Shown here: piece by piece, positions 34,211-43,521 of the stretch
Layout of the letters: the number at the start of each line of letters is the position of its first letter
How positions within the stretch are numbered: position 1 is the first letter of the stretch
DNA from: Halomonas halodenitrificans DSM 735
GTDB lineage: Bacteria; Pseudomonadota; Gammaproteobacteria; Pseudomonadales; Halomonadaceae
Direction: 5' to 3'
Length of the DNA: 61,496 nucleotides
NCBI RefSeq assembly: GCF_000620045.1
Contig: NZ_JHVH01000023.1
Location: forward strand, 1 to 61,496
Made by a program: the position numbers and the translations under genes
The notes under the pieces: model-generated
The model's database searches: none
What the model was told of the DNA's origin: nothing
What the model saw: the letters and a program-made list of their open reading frames with translations, nothing else

Positions 34211-35902
34211 TCAGCTGGATAGGCCTCGCCATTCCGCCAGCTGCTGATTCGCCTTGAGCCGTTGTCGCTGCAGCAGCACACTGTCGAAGAGCTGGGTCAG
34301 ATTGGCATTCTCTGGCAGCAGCGGTAACGAAGCCTGCGCTTCGTCCCGGAACTGCTGGGCGAGGTTGGGCTCAGCGTCGAGCACTTCCCACCAGGCCTGG
34401 ATATCCTGCCTGGCGCTCTCCATCAAGACAGCGGCGGGCAGACGATCGGACTTGGCGGCGTTAGCCCGCTCGGTAGCTGGTAGTAAATTCCAGAGATCGT
34501 TGTTCTGCCAACGTGACCACGGAAAGCAGTGGTCCACAGCATAGGGGTGACGGTGCAAATCCTGGTGCGACCACACGCAGTGTAGTGGTGCTGGTTGGAA
34601 CAGTTGCCAGGCAATTAACCGGCGGACCTGATGAGTTTCACGCCGGCTCTCGGGCCAGGATAGTGCCCGGTGGAGCAGACCTATGTCGGTCTGTGGGTTG
34701 TAGCCCTGCATCAGCTGCACCCACTCATGCGTGATTGCAGGCTCCAACCAGCAGGCGTAGCGGCTCATACAGTCCCATAGACTCCTGGGTACCCGATACT
34801 CGCCGAACGCCGCCAGCGTCCGGGAATCCAGCCGGGCAGGACGATCGCTGATCCTCATCCCCCGACGCTCTCCAGCAAAGACTGATTCTGCACTCCCGGG
34901 CCAGGTGGTGTAATGCGTCGGCATACGCACGATGGTATTGCAGGCATCTCGAATGGCCCGCAGCACGGTGGCGGCCATCTCGGGTTCTGCCAGGGGGCTG
35001 CCGATGCGCATGTCCCCGGGTGCCAGCTTTGCCAGGCGATGAAAATCCTCCTTGGCAAACCCATAGCCACGCGAACCGGGTGACTGACGCAGTTGATGAT
35101 CCAGCAGCAACGGTCGGTAGAGGTGTAGCCAGTACAGGCCTACCGCACCCAGGGGGAGCGTCACCCACTCATCGTCCCGTCGTGAGACGATGCCAGGTGC
35201 GGTATCGGCCAGTCGCACCAGGGTGCGCAGCAGAGCCAGCTTGTAGGTGGATGACTTGTCGTCGTTGACGATGATATGGCGCAGCACCGGCAATGCTCCG
35301 GTGCCGTCATCTGGCAGGCGATAGACACGCAGCTGCCAGTCCACGCTGCGTCGGCCCAGCTGGTCATCACTGCGTGACGCGGCAAGCGGAAGGAGGGCGA
35401 GGTCTTGAGCCCAGCGATCCAGCGAGGCCAGGCTGACCTCGAAGAACTGACGCTCATCGCCGCTCTCCCCCTGACGGGCCGTGATCACCAGTATGCCGCC
35501 CGGAGCCAGCAGAGTGGTCAGCACGCGAAGGGCACGTTGCTGCTCCTCGGGGCGCAGGTGCATCCACACTGCCGAGACCAAGATCAGCGAGTAGCGCTGG
35601 GAGAGGGTGCGCACCTTGGCCAGGCTGGGAAGTCGATCATCTAGCCAGGTGACGTTGTGTCCTGCTGTGTGGGCGCGGCCGAGCTGACGAAGGTTGTCGG
35701 CAGGCTCCACCGCTACGACTTGCCACCCACGCTCAGCCAGAGCCCGGGCGTCACGTCCGCTGCCGGCACCGACGTCTAGCGCCAGGCCGGACTGCTCCGG
35801 CATCAACGACAGCCAGTCGCGGTGCACCTGCTCGAAGTCGACCGACTGATACTGATCGAAGAAACGCCTGGCGTGTTCATGGTAGGGCCGTTCGCTGGAC
35901 AT
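34211..35902 (-). CDS. Class I methyltransferase-HNH endonuclease fusion protein
   Basis: This 563-aa protein joins two enzymatic domains. Residues about 5-190 are a Rossmann methyltransferase with SAM motif LALDVGAGSGRD (40-51) and acidic loop VVAVEPADN; there is no DPPY/NPPY motif, so it is not an ordinary DNA-adenine methylase. Residues about 205-300 (IIVNDDKSSTYKLALLRTLV) form a middle domain that accompanies HNH nucleases. An HNH core follows at about 453-489 (YAVDHCFPWSRW, NDLWNLLPATERANAAKSD). The two activities in one chain, next to a TPR gene in a defence-rich island, suggest a modification-and-cut or sensing system. No characterised example is known to me. Confidence 0.8.
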   Translation of the reverse strand: MSSERPYHEHARRFFDQYQSVDFEQVHRDWLSLMPEQSGLALDVGAGSGRDARALAERGWQVVAVEPADNLRQLGRAHTAGHNVTWLDDRLPSLAKVRTLSQRYSLILVSAVWMHLRPEEQQRALRVLTTLLAPGGILVITARQGESGDERQFFEVSLASLDRWAQDLALLPLAASRSDDQLGRRSVDWQLRVYRLPDDGTGALPVLRHIIVNDDKSSTYKLALLRTLVRLADTAPGIVSRRDDEWVTLPLGAVGLYWLHLYRPLLLDHQLRQSPGSRGYGFAKEDFHRLAKLAPGDMRIGSPLAEPEMAATVLRAIRDACNTIVRMPTHYTTWPGSAESVFAGERRGMRISDRPARLDSRTLAAFGEYRVPRSLWDCMSRYACWLEPAITHEWVQLMQGYNPQTDIGLLHRALSWPESRRETHQVRRLIAWQLFQPAPLHCVWSHQDLHRHPYAVDHCFPWSRWQNNDLWNLLPATERANAAKSDRLPAAVLMESARQDIQAWWEVLDAEPNLAQQFRDEAQASLPLLPENANLTQLFDSVLLQRQRLKANQQLAEWRGLSS

Positions 35903-36044
35903 CCTGTCGCTTCTCTTGAACCTGATAGCGCTACGTTACCGCCCGGTCTGCAGGAATGCGATACGAAGGGAGGCGCAGCCCGATAGTGTCGCCGCCGGCA
36001 TGATTGCAAGCCTGCAGTGATCATGTGCGGTGCGATATCGGCTG

Positions 36045-36887
36045 TCAGCGCAGCTGAGGCAGCTCGTCCCAGCGTGTGGTCCAACGCGGCGTGCGGTTGG
36101 CGCAGCGTAGCTGCCAAGCGGCCTTGGGCGAGGCGCGCCCAAACGTGACGGTACCTCGCCCCATCCTGTGGTTGAGTGCATCCAGCGTCGCCATCAGGCG
36201 GTCGCTTCGCTCGCGCTGGGCCTGGCTTTCCGGAGTGTCCAGCAGCGAGAGCTGGGCCCGGTTGGCGTCCACCAGATCGACCAGCATCACGCCGGCCTTC
36301 ATGAAGCGGTAGCGGGGCCGGTAGATGGCCGCGAACGCCTGGCTGGCTGCCAGTAGGATGTCGCGGCTGTCGTCGGTGGGGCAGGGCAGCTCCACCACGG
36401 CGCTGGGCGAGTACTGGGGCAGGTCAGGGCGGTGGCGGTTGGTCTTCAGGAAAACGTAGACGGCCCGGGCCAGGCTGTCCTGCCCGCGGAGCTTCTCGGC
36501 GCTGCGTTGAGCAAACTGCCGTATGGCCTGGTGAACTTCCTCGCGGCTGTCGGTCATCTTCCCGAAGGAGCGTGACGTCATGATGCGCTGACGGGCCTCG
36601 CCAGGATCGTTCATCTCGATGCAGGGAATGCCCTTCAGTTCCAGGCAGGTGCGCTCCAGGGTGACCGAGAAGCGCTGGCGAATCTGCTTGGGGTCGGCCT
36701 GGGCGAGATCCCAGGCGCTGTGTACGTCCATCAACGCCAGGCGCTCCACCAGTCGGCGGCCAACGCCCCACACATCGCCCAGCTCCACCTGACGCAGCAG
36801 CGGCTCGTATGTCTCGCTGTCGGTTCTCAACACGCAGACGCCGCCGTACACCGGCAGTTTCTTGGCCGCTCGGTTGGCCAGCTTGGC
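36045..36887 (-). pseudogene. umuC: umuC C-terminal part, split by a 21-kb insertion
   Basis: The reverse strand from 36887 reads AKLANRAAKKLPVYGGVCVL and continues to the normal C-terminus of UmuC, the polymerase of DNA polymerase V, including the helix-hairpin-helix region (GDVWGVGRRLVERLALMDV) and the little-finger domain. The matching N-terminal 145 codons are at 58162-58596. Joining the halves at the shared GGCC gives a continuous 424-codon gene, close to the 422 of Escherichia coli UmuC. The fragment has no start of its own that would yield a working enzyme. Confidence 0.93.
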
Positions 36888-36919
36888 CCTATACTACAGA
36901 GCAGACTCTTTCTGACTGA

Positions 36920-36961
36920 TGATGCTACAACACAGTCATCGGACACGTGCAGGTAGCATCA
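36920..36961. repeat. 9-bp inverted repeat near the element's left end
   Basis: TGATGCTAC (36920-36928) and GTAGCATCA (36953-36961) are perfect inverted repeats separated by 24 bases, between the element's end and the recombinase start at 36993. The position suits a recombinase-binding arm site or an operator for the recombinase operon. Confidence 0.5.
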
Positions 36962-36992
36962 GTGCGCCTTCCCTGATGAGGTAACCTCTCTC

Positions 36993-38348
36993 ATGCCGGT
37001 TTATCGGGTCCTACGTGCCGAAGGGGACTTTCCCTTTCATGTTGTGGATCGAGAAGGGTTGCCGCACCCAGAGCTGACCCTCTATGCCTGCATGTCCGTG
37101 CGTCACCATGCATCGCTGACGGCAAGAGCCTACACGAGGGAAGTGGTTTCCTTTGCTTCATGGGCGACAGATCATCCCGTCGTGATTCGACAGGGTTGGC
37201 AGTTGCTGGGGCCACCGGCTCAGGTGCGGGCACTGTTGGCTTTCTTTCTCGCTTCGGAAATGAAGTGCATCGTGGCGTTGGGTCGAGATCGCGGTGGATT
37301 CGAAACCCGTCGGATCGAACCGACTTGGCAGACTGGCCGGCGCCTAGAACGGCTCCTGGCGGCGCTGAGATCGTTCTACACGGTACTGCATGAGCACGGT
37401 CACTATCACCATGGCAATCCGATGGATGCCGACGGCGCCCGCCGTTACATCGAAGAGGAGCGCCGCCGGCAACTCCGAGCGTTTGTCGATGCCCATGGTC
37501 GAATGCCCATGCCTGCTGACAGCGGCGTAGACGGCGTTCGAGAGATACGCCTTTCCGCCAGTTATTTCCGGCTGAAGGGGAATCAATGGTTACCCGAGAT
37601 ACTGGATGAACCAGCCCTGATGAATAAGGTCATGTCAGCTGGTGAGCAGTGGGGGTGGACACTACGTGAAACCGCCTTGGTACGTATCCTCTTTGATAGC
37701 GGCTGCCGTGTGCACGAGGCTTGCCAACTCAGCGTGGCGGACTGGGTACAGAGTGGTTTTATGCGAGAGATGTTGGCGATCAGCAAGGGAAGTCATGGAC
37801 GCCGAGTGAAAAGGCTGTTCATTACCGACCGCACGGCCAAGGTCTTGCGACGATATGTGGACGAGCAGCGTGCTCGGCTAGATCCCCGAGGATATGGGCT
37901 GTCGGAACTCGCTGAACTCCCTGTGGAAGCCCTTCACCGCATTCCACTGTTTCTGACTCGACGCGGCACATCAATGAACCCGGACCACTTCCGCCGCGAC
38001 TATTGGGCACCGGCGCTAAACGCCGCGGGCCTACAAGTGCGTTGCCATCAGGTCCGCCACTGGTTCGTGACACAGGCGCTCAATGACATCCACCAGCGTG
38101 CCCGATCCGCCGAGGAACTGCAGAGCCTGCGTGGTGCCCTACGTGAGCTCATGGCCTGGACAAGCGACATGCTGCCAATCTATGACCAAGCTATCCGCCG
38201 GCATAACCTGCCGGAGTTGGCTCACCGCATTCATGCTCGCATCGAACGTGAGCACCGGCATGATCGCGCTCGCCGTTCCCAACCGGCTCCTCGTCCCGAG
38301 TCACTTACCGAGAGCCAGCAAATGTTAGATGAGATGCTGAAACCATGA
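36993..38348 (+). CDS. tnpA: Tyrosine recombinase, TnpA-like (first of trio)
   Basis: This is a 451-aa site-specific recombinase. Catalytic residues are visible: R239 in FDSGCRVHEACQL, H352/R355/H356 in CHQVRHWFVTQAL, and the nucleophile Y397 in MLPIYDQAI. The N-terminal ~190 residues form the core-binding domain. Its stop overlaps the next gene by 4 bases (ATGA). Order and sizes with the following two genes match TnpA, TnpB and TnpC of Tn554-type elements, although it is about 90 residues longer than Tn554 TnpA. Confidence 0.85.
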   Translation: MPVYRVLRAEGDFPFHVVDREGLPHPELTLYACMSVRHHASLTARAYTREVVSFASWATDHPVVIRQGWQLLGPPAQVRALLAFFLASEMKCIVALGRDRGGFETRRIEPTWQTGRRLERLLAALRSFYTVLHEHGHYHHGNPMDADGARRYIEEERRRQLRAFVDAHGRMPMPADSGVDGVREIRLSASYFRLKGNQWLPEILDEPALMNKVMSAGEQWGWTLRETALVRILFDSGCRVHEACQLSVADWVQSGFMREMLAISKGSHGRRVKRLFITDRTAKVLRRYVDEQRARLDPRGYGLSELAELPVEALHRIPLFLTRRGTSMNPDHFRRDYWAPALNAAGLQVRCHQVRHWFVTQALNDIHQRARSAEELQSLRGALRELMAWTSDMLPIYDQAIRRHNLPELAHRIHARIEREHRHDRARRSQPAPRPESLTESQQMLDEMLKP

Positions 38349-41300
38349 CGCCGCCGGCACGGCAACACCGCGTCGATCCGGAGCATCGACGGCTTACGAT
38401 ACGTGCCGATCTTGATCGCCGACGCGAGCTGGGTGTGGCATTCGTGAACCAGGAAATTATGGCGGTAACCGGCTACGATCGCAAGACGATCAGTGGCGTT
38501 ACCCAGCATTATGTCCGTGAACTGGCAGCGGAGTTGTTGGACACGGCAGTCGAGAATAAAGAAGCTTATGCACGCTGGGTACGTGACTACCGCACCTTTC
38601 GCCCCTTTATTACGCGCACAACAAGTGGTCCGGTTCTGTTCCGACGCTTTGCGCGGCTGGTCATCGAACAGCTGCATCGCGAGAACGCGGTGATGACGGT
38701 GAACGCAGTTGAAGTCCTTACGGGAGGACGAAGACAGGTCCTCAATGAGGAGTTGGTTCTCTGGGAGCAGGAGACCGGTCATCAGGTAGCGCGCACGGTT
38801 GCCTGGAAATCTCTCGACACCTCCGGTACCACCGTCCTCGTGGGCGAAAATCATGCGCTGAATCGGCGCAATGAATCGATCAAGGCCGAACTGGACCGTC
38901 GTCGCCGGCTCGGCACTCCCTTCAAGCTGGCCGACATCAGTAGATGCTTAGGATTTAGCGTCGCCACCGTGTCGGGGTATTCGCGCCACTATGTGGCAAC
39001 ATTGGCCGATGAGCTCTTGAGCGCCCCAGTCGACAGTCGTGAGGCCTATGAGGGCTGGCGTCGGGACTTCAACACCTTTCGCTATTCCCTTCCCAATACG
39101 CGGCGTTCACGTGAAGTGCTTACGCGGCTCACACGTCTGACCATTGAGCACCTACATAGCGAGGGACATACGGTCGCCTACAGCGAGGTCCTGCGGATCT
39201 CCGAGCACAACGATCGTCACATTAAACAAGAAATCCGGCGTTGGGAAGAAGAAACGGGGCATCAGGCCAGGCCGCTGCGAGCATGGAAGGAGATCACGCT
39301 GGAGAGGGTGCTCGACAGGGTATCGCCGGCGCTCCATCACCTACCGTTGACCTTTCTGGAATCACCGACCATGGGACGGCCCTTCAATGAATCCCAACGA
39401 CGGATGATTCACTCCATTTCGCAGCCGAAACTTCGGGATGTGGCATTCTTCGTCATGACCTTCGCCGATGGAAACCGGCCTAACGACATCACTTTCTTTT
39501 CCAACATGTCGCGCTATCTGAAACAGTTGAAGCTACCGGATATCGACGCACTTGACCCTGAGGTGTTTTACCAAAGATACCATGATGGTGAGGTGTTGCC
39601 GGAAGAAGGCTCCCCCAAACGCGGTCGGTTCCTGCAGACCTATTTTCGCCTGCTGCGCAAACAAGAGGATTACTTGCTTAGACTGACACCCGAGCAGCGC
39701 CGGGCCGTGGCGCCCTGGCAGCTCAGTGGATTGAAGGATGACCACTTCTGGCACCGCTCCACTATCCATCGAGACGTGAGAACCGACCAGAGGATGCGTC
39801 GCAAGGCAGCGACCGCCGTTGTACATGATCAATTCTATCTGCTTCGTGATGTGGCCGAGCGCCGAAGCATTCAGGTCGAGCGACTGCATACAGCCTTTCA
39901 GGACGCCATTGCCCATCATGAACGGGAAGGGGAAGCCCTGCCGATGTCATTCTCGATCACCGATGAAACGGTATCAACATCAGGCCGCACTCGACCGACA
40001 CAGCAGCATTTCAGGCTCTGGGATTCCGCAACATTGCGTTCTGTGCATGAGCCCGTGGCAGAAGACTTCTATTATCATCAGGATCAGCGTCAGCGTATAC
40101 GTGCGAAGGTAGGTAACCAGGCACGTTACTTCCTAAGCTATGAGGGTGGCCATGCTCGTGATGATGCCACTTTGATAGAGCCTTACTGGTTCATCGAGCT
40201 TTTGCAGGCCAATGTGCTTAAGTCTCAAGTTATCGATTCTGACTTTCTGAGGCATAACGGCTTCTCAAAGGCGGCTTTCCAACTCCCGCCACGATCAACT
40301 TGGGGGGTGTCTATATCCCATTGGCTGGAGCGAATCTCACGGGATCTTGACATAACCTTTATTCCACTGGAGGCACTCAGGCTAGCCGCTCTCGTCGGGC
40401 ATGCGGCCATTCAGATCATGACCAAGACCGGGGCTCGCATGAACGAGTTCCTGCAGATAAGATTGAGTCAAGAGTACTTATCACGAGTGCTTCTCGCCAA
40501 AGATCGTGAAGCGATTGCCTTCCGCGCGATCCCCAAGGGACGCCAGGCAGAAGAGCCCTACTATATTGACGAGCGCTGCATGAGGGCACTACACGCCTGG
40601 TGGAAGTTCCAGCGTGAGCGAGGACAGTACCTGGAGACCATCCCGCCTACCAGAAGCTTGCGTCACAAACTTCGACCGGCGCCCTACTTATGGCAGCATG
40701 CCGGAAGGCATTTCAGTCATAAGGATGTCAATGCGACGATGTCCATCATGTTGCACGGCATCTCGTTGCAAACTGCTACCGGTGAAGCCGTGCGGGTCAC
40801 TTCCCACCTGCTGCGCCACGGCTTTGCCACGGAAATGCGGGCGTTGAACACGCCCGTGGATGTGATCGCACTCCTCATGAAGCAGCGAGATGTGCGAGTG
40901 ACCGAGTACTATTCCCAGCCGACGCCGGCCCGGCTAATGGAGTTGCAACAAAAGATCTTTGAAAGTCGTGTGGATCTGTCTCGTACCCATGTGCGATCCC
41001 CAGGACAGATCCGACGACAGGTCGAAGCCGCACAGGAGCAGGTGGGCGCACTGATACCGGTTATCGGTGGACGGTGCACCGTGGCCAGTCAGTGTCCCAT
41101 CAAGTTCGCCTGCATCGGCTGTGCCGGGAATGCGCCCGACTGGCACAAGCGTGACCAAGTCATTGTCTACCGGCAGGCCTGTGCGCAGATGGCGGAGATG
41201 GCAGAAGCACAGAACCTGCCCGCCGAAGGGCGCAAGGCAAAGGAAGCCATGGCGAGCTGCGACGATGTATTGGCCGAGATGGAACTGCTGGAACAAGCTG

Positions 41301-41353
41301 ATCAGGCGGCTGCCGATCCCGTCATACTGACCATCGGGAGGGAGGAGAGGTGA
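38345..41353 (+). CDS. tnpB: Large tyrosine recombinase, TnpB-like (second of trio)
   Basis: At 1002 aa this is much longer than Tn554 TnpB (about 630). The C-terminal half has the recombinase catalytic set: R698 in TKTGARMNEFLQ, H821/R824/H825 in SHLLRHGFAT, and Y855 or Y856 in VTEYYSQPT. A Cys cluster near the end (CTVASQCPIKFACIGC) resembles the zinc-binding tail of TnpB-like recombinases. The extra N-terminal 300 residues hold two similar blocks (LDRRRELGVAF...TGYDRKTISG and LDRRRRLGTPF...LGFSVATVSG), an internal duplication of a probable HTH module. The gene is intact. Confidence 0.85.
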   Translation: MTPPARQHRVDPEHRRLTIRADLDRRRELGVAFVNQEIMAVTGYDRKTISGVTQHYVRELAAELLDTAVENKEAYARWVRDYRTFRPFITRTTSGPVLFRRFARLVIEQLHRENAVMTVNAVEVLTGGRRQVLNEELVLWEQETGHQVARTVAWKSLDTSGTTVLVGENHALNRRNESIKAELDRRRRLGTPFKLADISRCLGFSVATVSGYSRHYVATLADELLSAPVDSREAYEGWRRDFNTFRYSLPNTRRSREVLTRLTRLTIEHLHSEGHTVAYSEVLRISEHNDRHIKQEIRRWEEETGHQARPLRAWKEITLERVLDRVSPALHHLPLTFLESPTMGRPFNESQRRMIHSISQPKLRDVAFFVMTFADGNRPNDITFFSNMSRYLKQLKLPDIDALDPEVFYQRYHDGEVLPEEGSPKRGRFLQTYFRLLRKQEDYLLRLTPEQRRAVAPWQLSGLKDDHFWHRSTIHRDVRTDQRMRRKAATAVVHDQFYLLRDVAERRSIQVERLHTAFQDAIAHHEREGEALPMSFSITDETVSTSGRTRPTQQHFRLWDSATLRSVHEPVAEDFYYHQDQRQRIRAKVGNQARYFLSYEGGHARDDATLIEPYWFIELLQANVLKSQVIDSDFLRHNGFSKAAFQLPPRSTWGVSISHWLERISRDLDITFIPLEALRLAALVGHAAIQIMTKTGARMNEFLQIRLSQEYLSRVLLAKDREAIAFRAIPKGRQAEEPYYIDERCMRALHAWWKFQRERGQYLETIPPTRSLRHKLRPAPYLWQHAGRHFSHKDVNATMSIMLHGISLQTATGEAVRVTSHLLRHGFATEMRALNTPVDVIALLMKQRDVRVTEYYSQPTPARLMELQQKIFESRVDLSRTHVRSPGQIRRQVEAAQEQVGALIPVIGGRCTVASQCPIKFACIGCAGNAPDWHKRDQVIVYRQACAQMAEMAEAQNLPAEGRKAKEAMASCDDVLAEMELLEQADQAAADPVILTIGREER

Positions 41354-41853
41354 CACCACAATCCCGTAAGGCGCGTCCAGAGGCGGCAATGGCCGGTTTG
41401 AAGCGCAGTCATCAGCAGCGACGCAATCGAAGCGTCACGATCGTGCGTCGAGCGATCAGTCGGTTGCAGGAGATCGGAAGTCCCGTGACGCTGGGACGAA
41501 TTGCGAGAATATCGCGCGAACTCTCCGACACGGGAATGGGTATCTCCGAGTCCACTATTCTTCGAAATCCTGAATGCCATCAATTATACGAAGAAGCCGC
41601 CCAACCCGTTCGCCGGCGGCGTACCGTAGGGCGTCTACTGAATAGCGAGGTGGAAATGCCCACCGACACGGAACGGCGACGCATGCATTACTTGATGCGC
41701 TTGACGAAAGCTGAGCTGGGCGCTCGCATTATCGCTGTTGAGCGGGAGCTGGCTTGCTCAGAAAAATCGAATGGAGTCCTTCGCGACCGGATCATCCAGG
41801 AAAAACTGGGTCTAAAGTCATCTTTTAAAGAAGATCTAGATATAACAGTTTAG
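41350..41853 (+). CDS. tnpC: TnpC-like / DUF6262 transposon accessory protein (third of trio)
   Basis: This 167-aa basic protein starts at GTG 41350, overlapping the tnpB stop. Its N-terminal region (RRAISRLQEIGSPVTLGRIA) is HTH-like with the phrase ISESTILRNPECHQLY, and its C-terminus is a probable coiled coil. This matches DUF6262/TnpC, the small accessory protein that influences efficiency and orientation of Tn554 integration. The mild AT bias near its end, followed by a change of strand, marks the border between recombination genes and cargo. Confidence 0.8.
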   Translation: MTPQSRKARPEAAMAGLKRSHQQRRNRSVTIVRRAISRLQEIGSPVTLGRIARISRELSDTGMGISESTILRNPECHQLYEEAAQPVRRRRTVGRLLNSEVEMPTDTERRRMHYLMRLTKAELGARIIAVERELACSEKSNGVLRDRIIQEKLGLKSSFKEDLDITV

Positions 41854-41925
41854 AGCCTTCTAACTATCCAGGAAGTGTTGGGAAATGATGAAACTTCATG
41901 CTTTTTCTCAACGCGATGTTACGCA

Positions 41926-42876
41926 CTATTTTATCAGCCTAGTCGGCACCCAGCGCAGAAAGGCCACCATCCCGAGCAGTTCCACCAGCGACTGCAAAAC
42001 GATCACAACGACCGCTGCGCTCCAGGCCTCAGGCAAGGAGAGTGCCAGTGGCAGCATGACGAAGGAGTTGCGTGTGCCGAGACTGAAGGTGAGCGTGCGG
42101 CCCGTGGCAGCAGGAAGCCGGAACACCTGGCTCAACAGCTTGCCGAGGGCCGCCGCGACCATCAGGTAGAGCACGAAAACCGCTACAACCCGCCACAGTA
42201 GCATGCCGCTGTCGACCACCAGGCTAACCTGGGAACCGGCAATCAGGAACACCACCAGTGCCAGCAGGGGGATGGGGAGCCAGCCCATCCCATCGACGGC
42301 TTCCTCGATGACGATGTGTCGCTCGGCAACCCGTTCGGTCAGCCAGGCCAGTATTAGGGGGGTGACAATCAGGCCTGAGAAGGCCGCCAGCAGGTGGCTG
42401 TCGGCTGTCAGTTCGATGGCCAGATCGCCAATCAACCACCAGACATACAGCGGCAGCATCACCAGTTGAACCAGCAGCAGCAACGGGGCGGCTGCAATCG
42501 CCCGCGCACTATCTCCTCTACCCAGATGGGCAAAACTGATAAACCAATCCGTGCAGGGGACCAACAGTACCAGGAGCACGCCGAGTCGAATGGCAGGCTG
42601 TTCTGGCAACAGCAGCGACAAGGCAGCAACGGCCAGCGGAACCAGCAGAAAATTGCCCACCATTAGCGCCATCATGAATCGCCGGTCGCGAAATGCCCGG
42701 GTCAGATGAAGCAGGGGCACCTGGGTGAAGGTGGTATAGAGCAGCACGCCAAGCAGTGGCCAGAGCCATATCTCCCAACGCTGGGTCGTATCCGGCGATC
42801 CCCAGCCGATCGCCAGGCCAGCCAGGATCGCGGTGAGATAGATCCAGACCTGATGCTGCTCCAGTGTGGCGCGCAT
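41926..42876 (-). CDS. BASS-superfamily permease, probable arsenic-resistance (ACR3-like) protein
   Basis: This 316-aa protein has about ten membrane helices (for example IWLWPLLGVLLYTTFTQVPLL, LVLLVPCTDWFISFAHLGRG). The PCTDWF phrase and the following GRGDSARAIAAAPLLLLVQ helix resemble the conserved cysteine-containing helix of arsenite permeases of the bile acid:sodium symporter superfamily. It would extrude an oxyanion or organic anion at the inner membrane. No arsR or arsC lies nearby, so arsenite is a probable but unproven substrate. Confidence 0.75.
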   Translation of the reverse strand: MRATLEQHQVWIYLTAILAGLAIGWGSPDTTQRWEIWLWPLLGVLLYTTFTQVPLLHLTRAFRDRRFMMALMVGNFLLVPLAVAALSLLLPEQPAIRLGVLLVLLVPCTDWFISFAHLGRGDSARAIAAAPLLLLVQLVMLPLYVWWLIGDLAIELTADSHLLAAFSGLIVTPLILAWLTERVAERHIVIEEAVDGMGWLPIPLLALVVFLIAGSQVSLVVDSGMLLWRVVAVFVLYLMVAAALGKLLSQVFRLPAATGRTLTFSLGTRNSFVMLPLALSLPEAWSAAVVVIVLQSLVELLGMVAFLRWVPTRLIK

Positions 42877-42932
42877 GATGTGAACGGTAGCCTCGTCGCG
42901 GACTGAGCTGCTGCAGAAGAGAGCCAGTCACC

Positions 42933-43511
42933 CTAGGCCTCGCCGGTCAGCCTTTCAAGGTCGGCAACCACGGCCTCCATGGGGTCGCTGTCGCGGATCA
43001 GCAGGCGCGCCTCTCCCTGCGCATTGAAGGCGAAGACAGCGCTGGAGTGCGACACATCATAGTTGCCTTCGCTGTCTTCTTCGCCATATCCGTAGGTCAC
43101 CCGATAGCGGCGTGTCAGCTTATCGAGTGCCGCTTTATCCCCCGTGAGGCCGACGAACTGGGGGCCGAAGGCGTCGGTGTAGCTATCCAGAGTCTCGGCG
43201 TCATCGCGGCGAGGATCCACCGAGACGAAGAGCACCTGGATTTCATCGCGCGCGGTCTCATCCATGCGTTGGGTGGCCGCGTCGAGACGCGATAGGGTGG
43301 TCGGACAGACATCGGGGCAATGGGTGAAGCCGAAGAACAGCAGCGTCGTCTTGCCGAGGAACTGATCGGCGCTCACCGTACTCCCGTTCTCGTCGATAAG
43401 TTCGAACGCCAGGGAAGGCATCAGCCCCGAGATATCCTTGGTCTGCCAGTCTGGATCGCTGCAGCCCGCAATCCATAGCGTCACGAATAGTGCCATGATG
43501 CATCGGCGCAT
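42933..43511 (-). CDS. Sco1/SenC copper-binding lipoprotein
   Basis: ATG 43511 (MRRCIMALFVTLWIAGC) is preferred because a GGGGAGCAGG site precedes it and the lipobox IAGC is then well placed. The mature protein has the thioredoxin fold with copper-binding CPDVC in FGFTHCPDVCPTTLSRL and the distal His of DVSHSSAVFAF. Sco proteins deliver copper to the CuA site of cytochrome c oxidase. The gene is followed upstream in the operon by PCu(A)C and CtaG, making a copper-delivery set. No frame damage is seen. Confidence 0.9.
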   Translation of the reverse strand: MRRCIMALFVTLWIAGCSDPDWQTKDISGLMPSLAFELIDENGSTVSADQFLGKTTLLFFGFTHCPDVCPTTLSRLDAATQRMDETARDEIQVLFVSVDPRRDDAETLDSYTDAFGPQFVGLTGDKAALDKLTRRYRVTYGYGEEDSEGNYDVSHSSAVFAFNAQGEARLLIRDSDPMEAVVADLERLTGEA

Positions 43512-43521
43512 CCTGCTCCCC

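Noticed and set aside
36993..41853. RIT (recombinase-in-trio) element
   Set aside because: RIT elements have three full tyrosine recombinases; the third gene here is a small TnpC/DUF6262-like protein without catalytic residues, so a Tn554-like type fits better.
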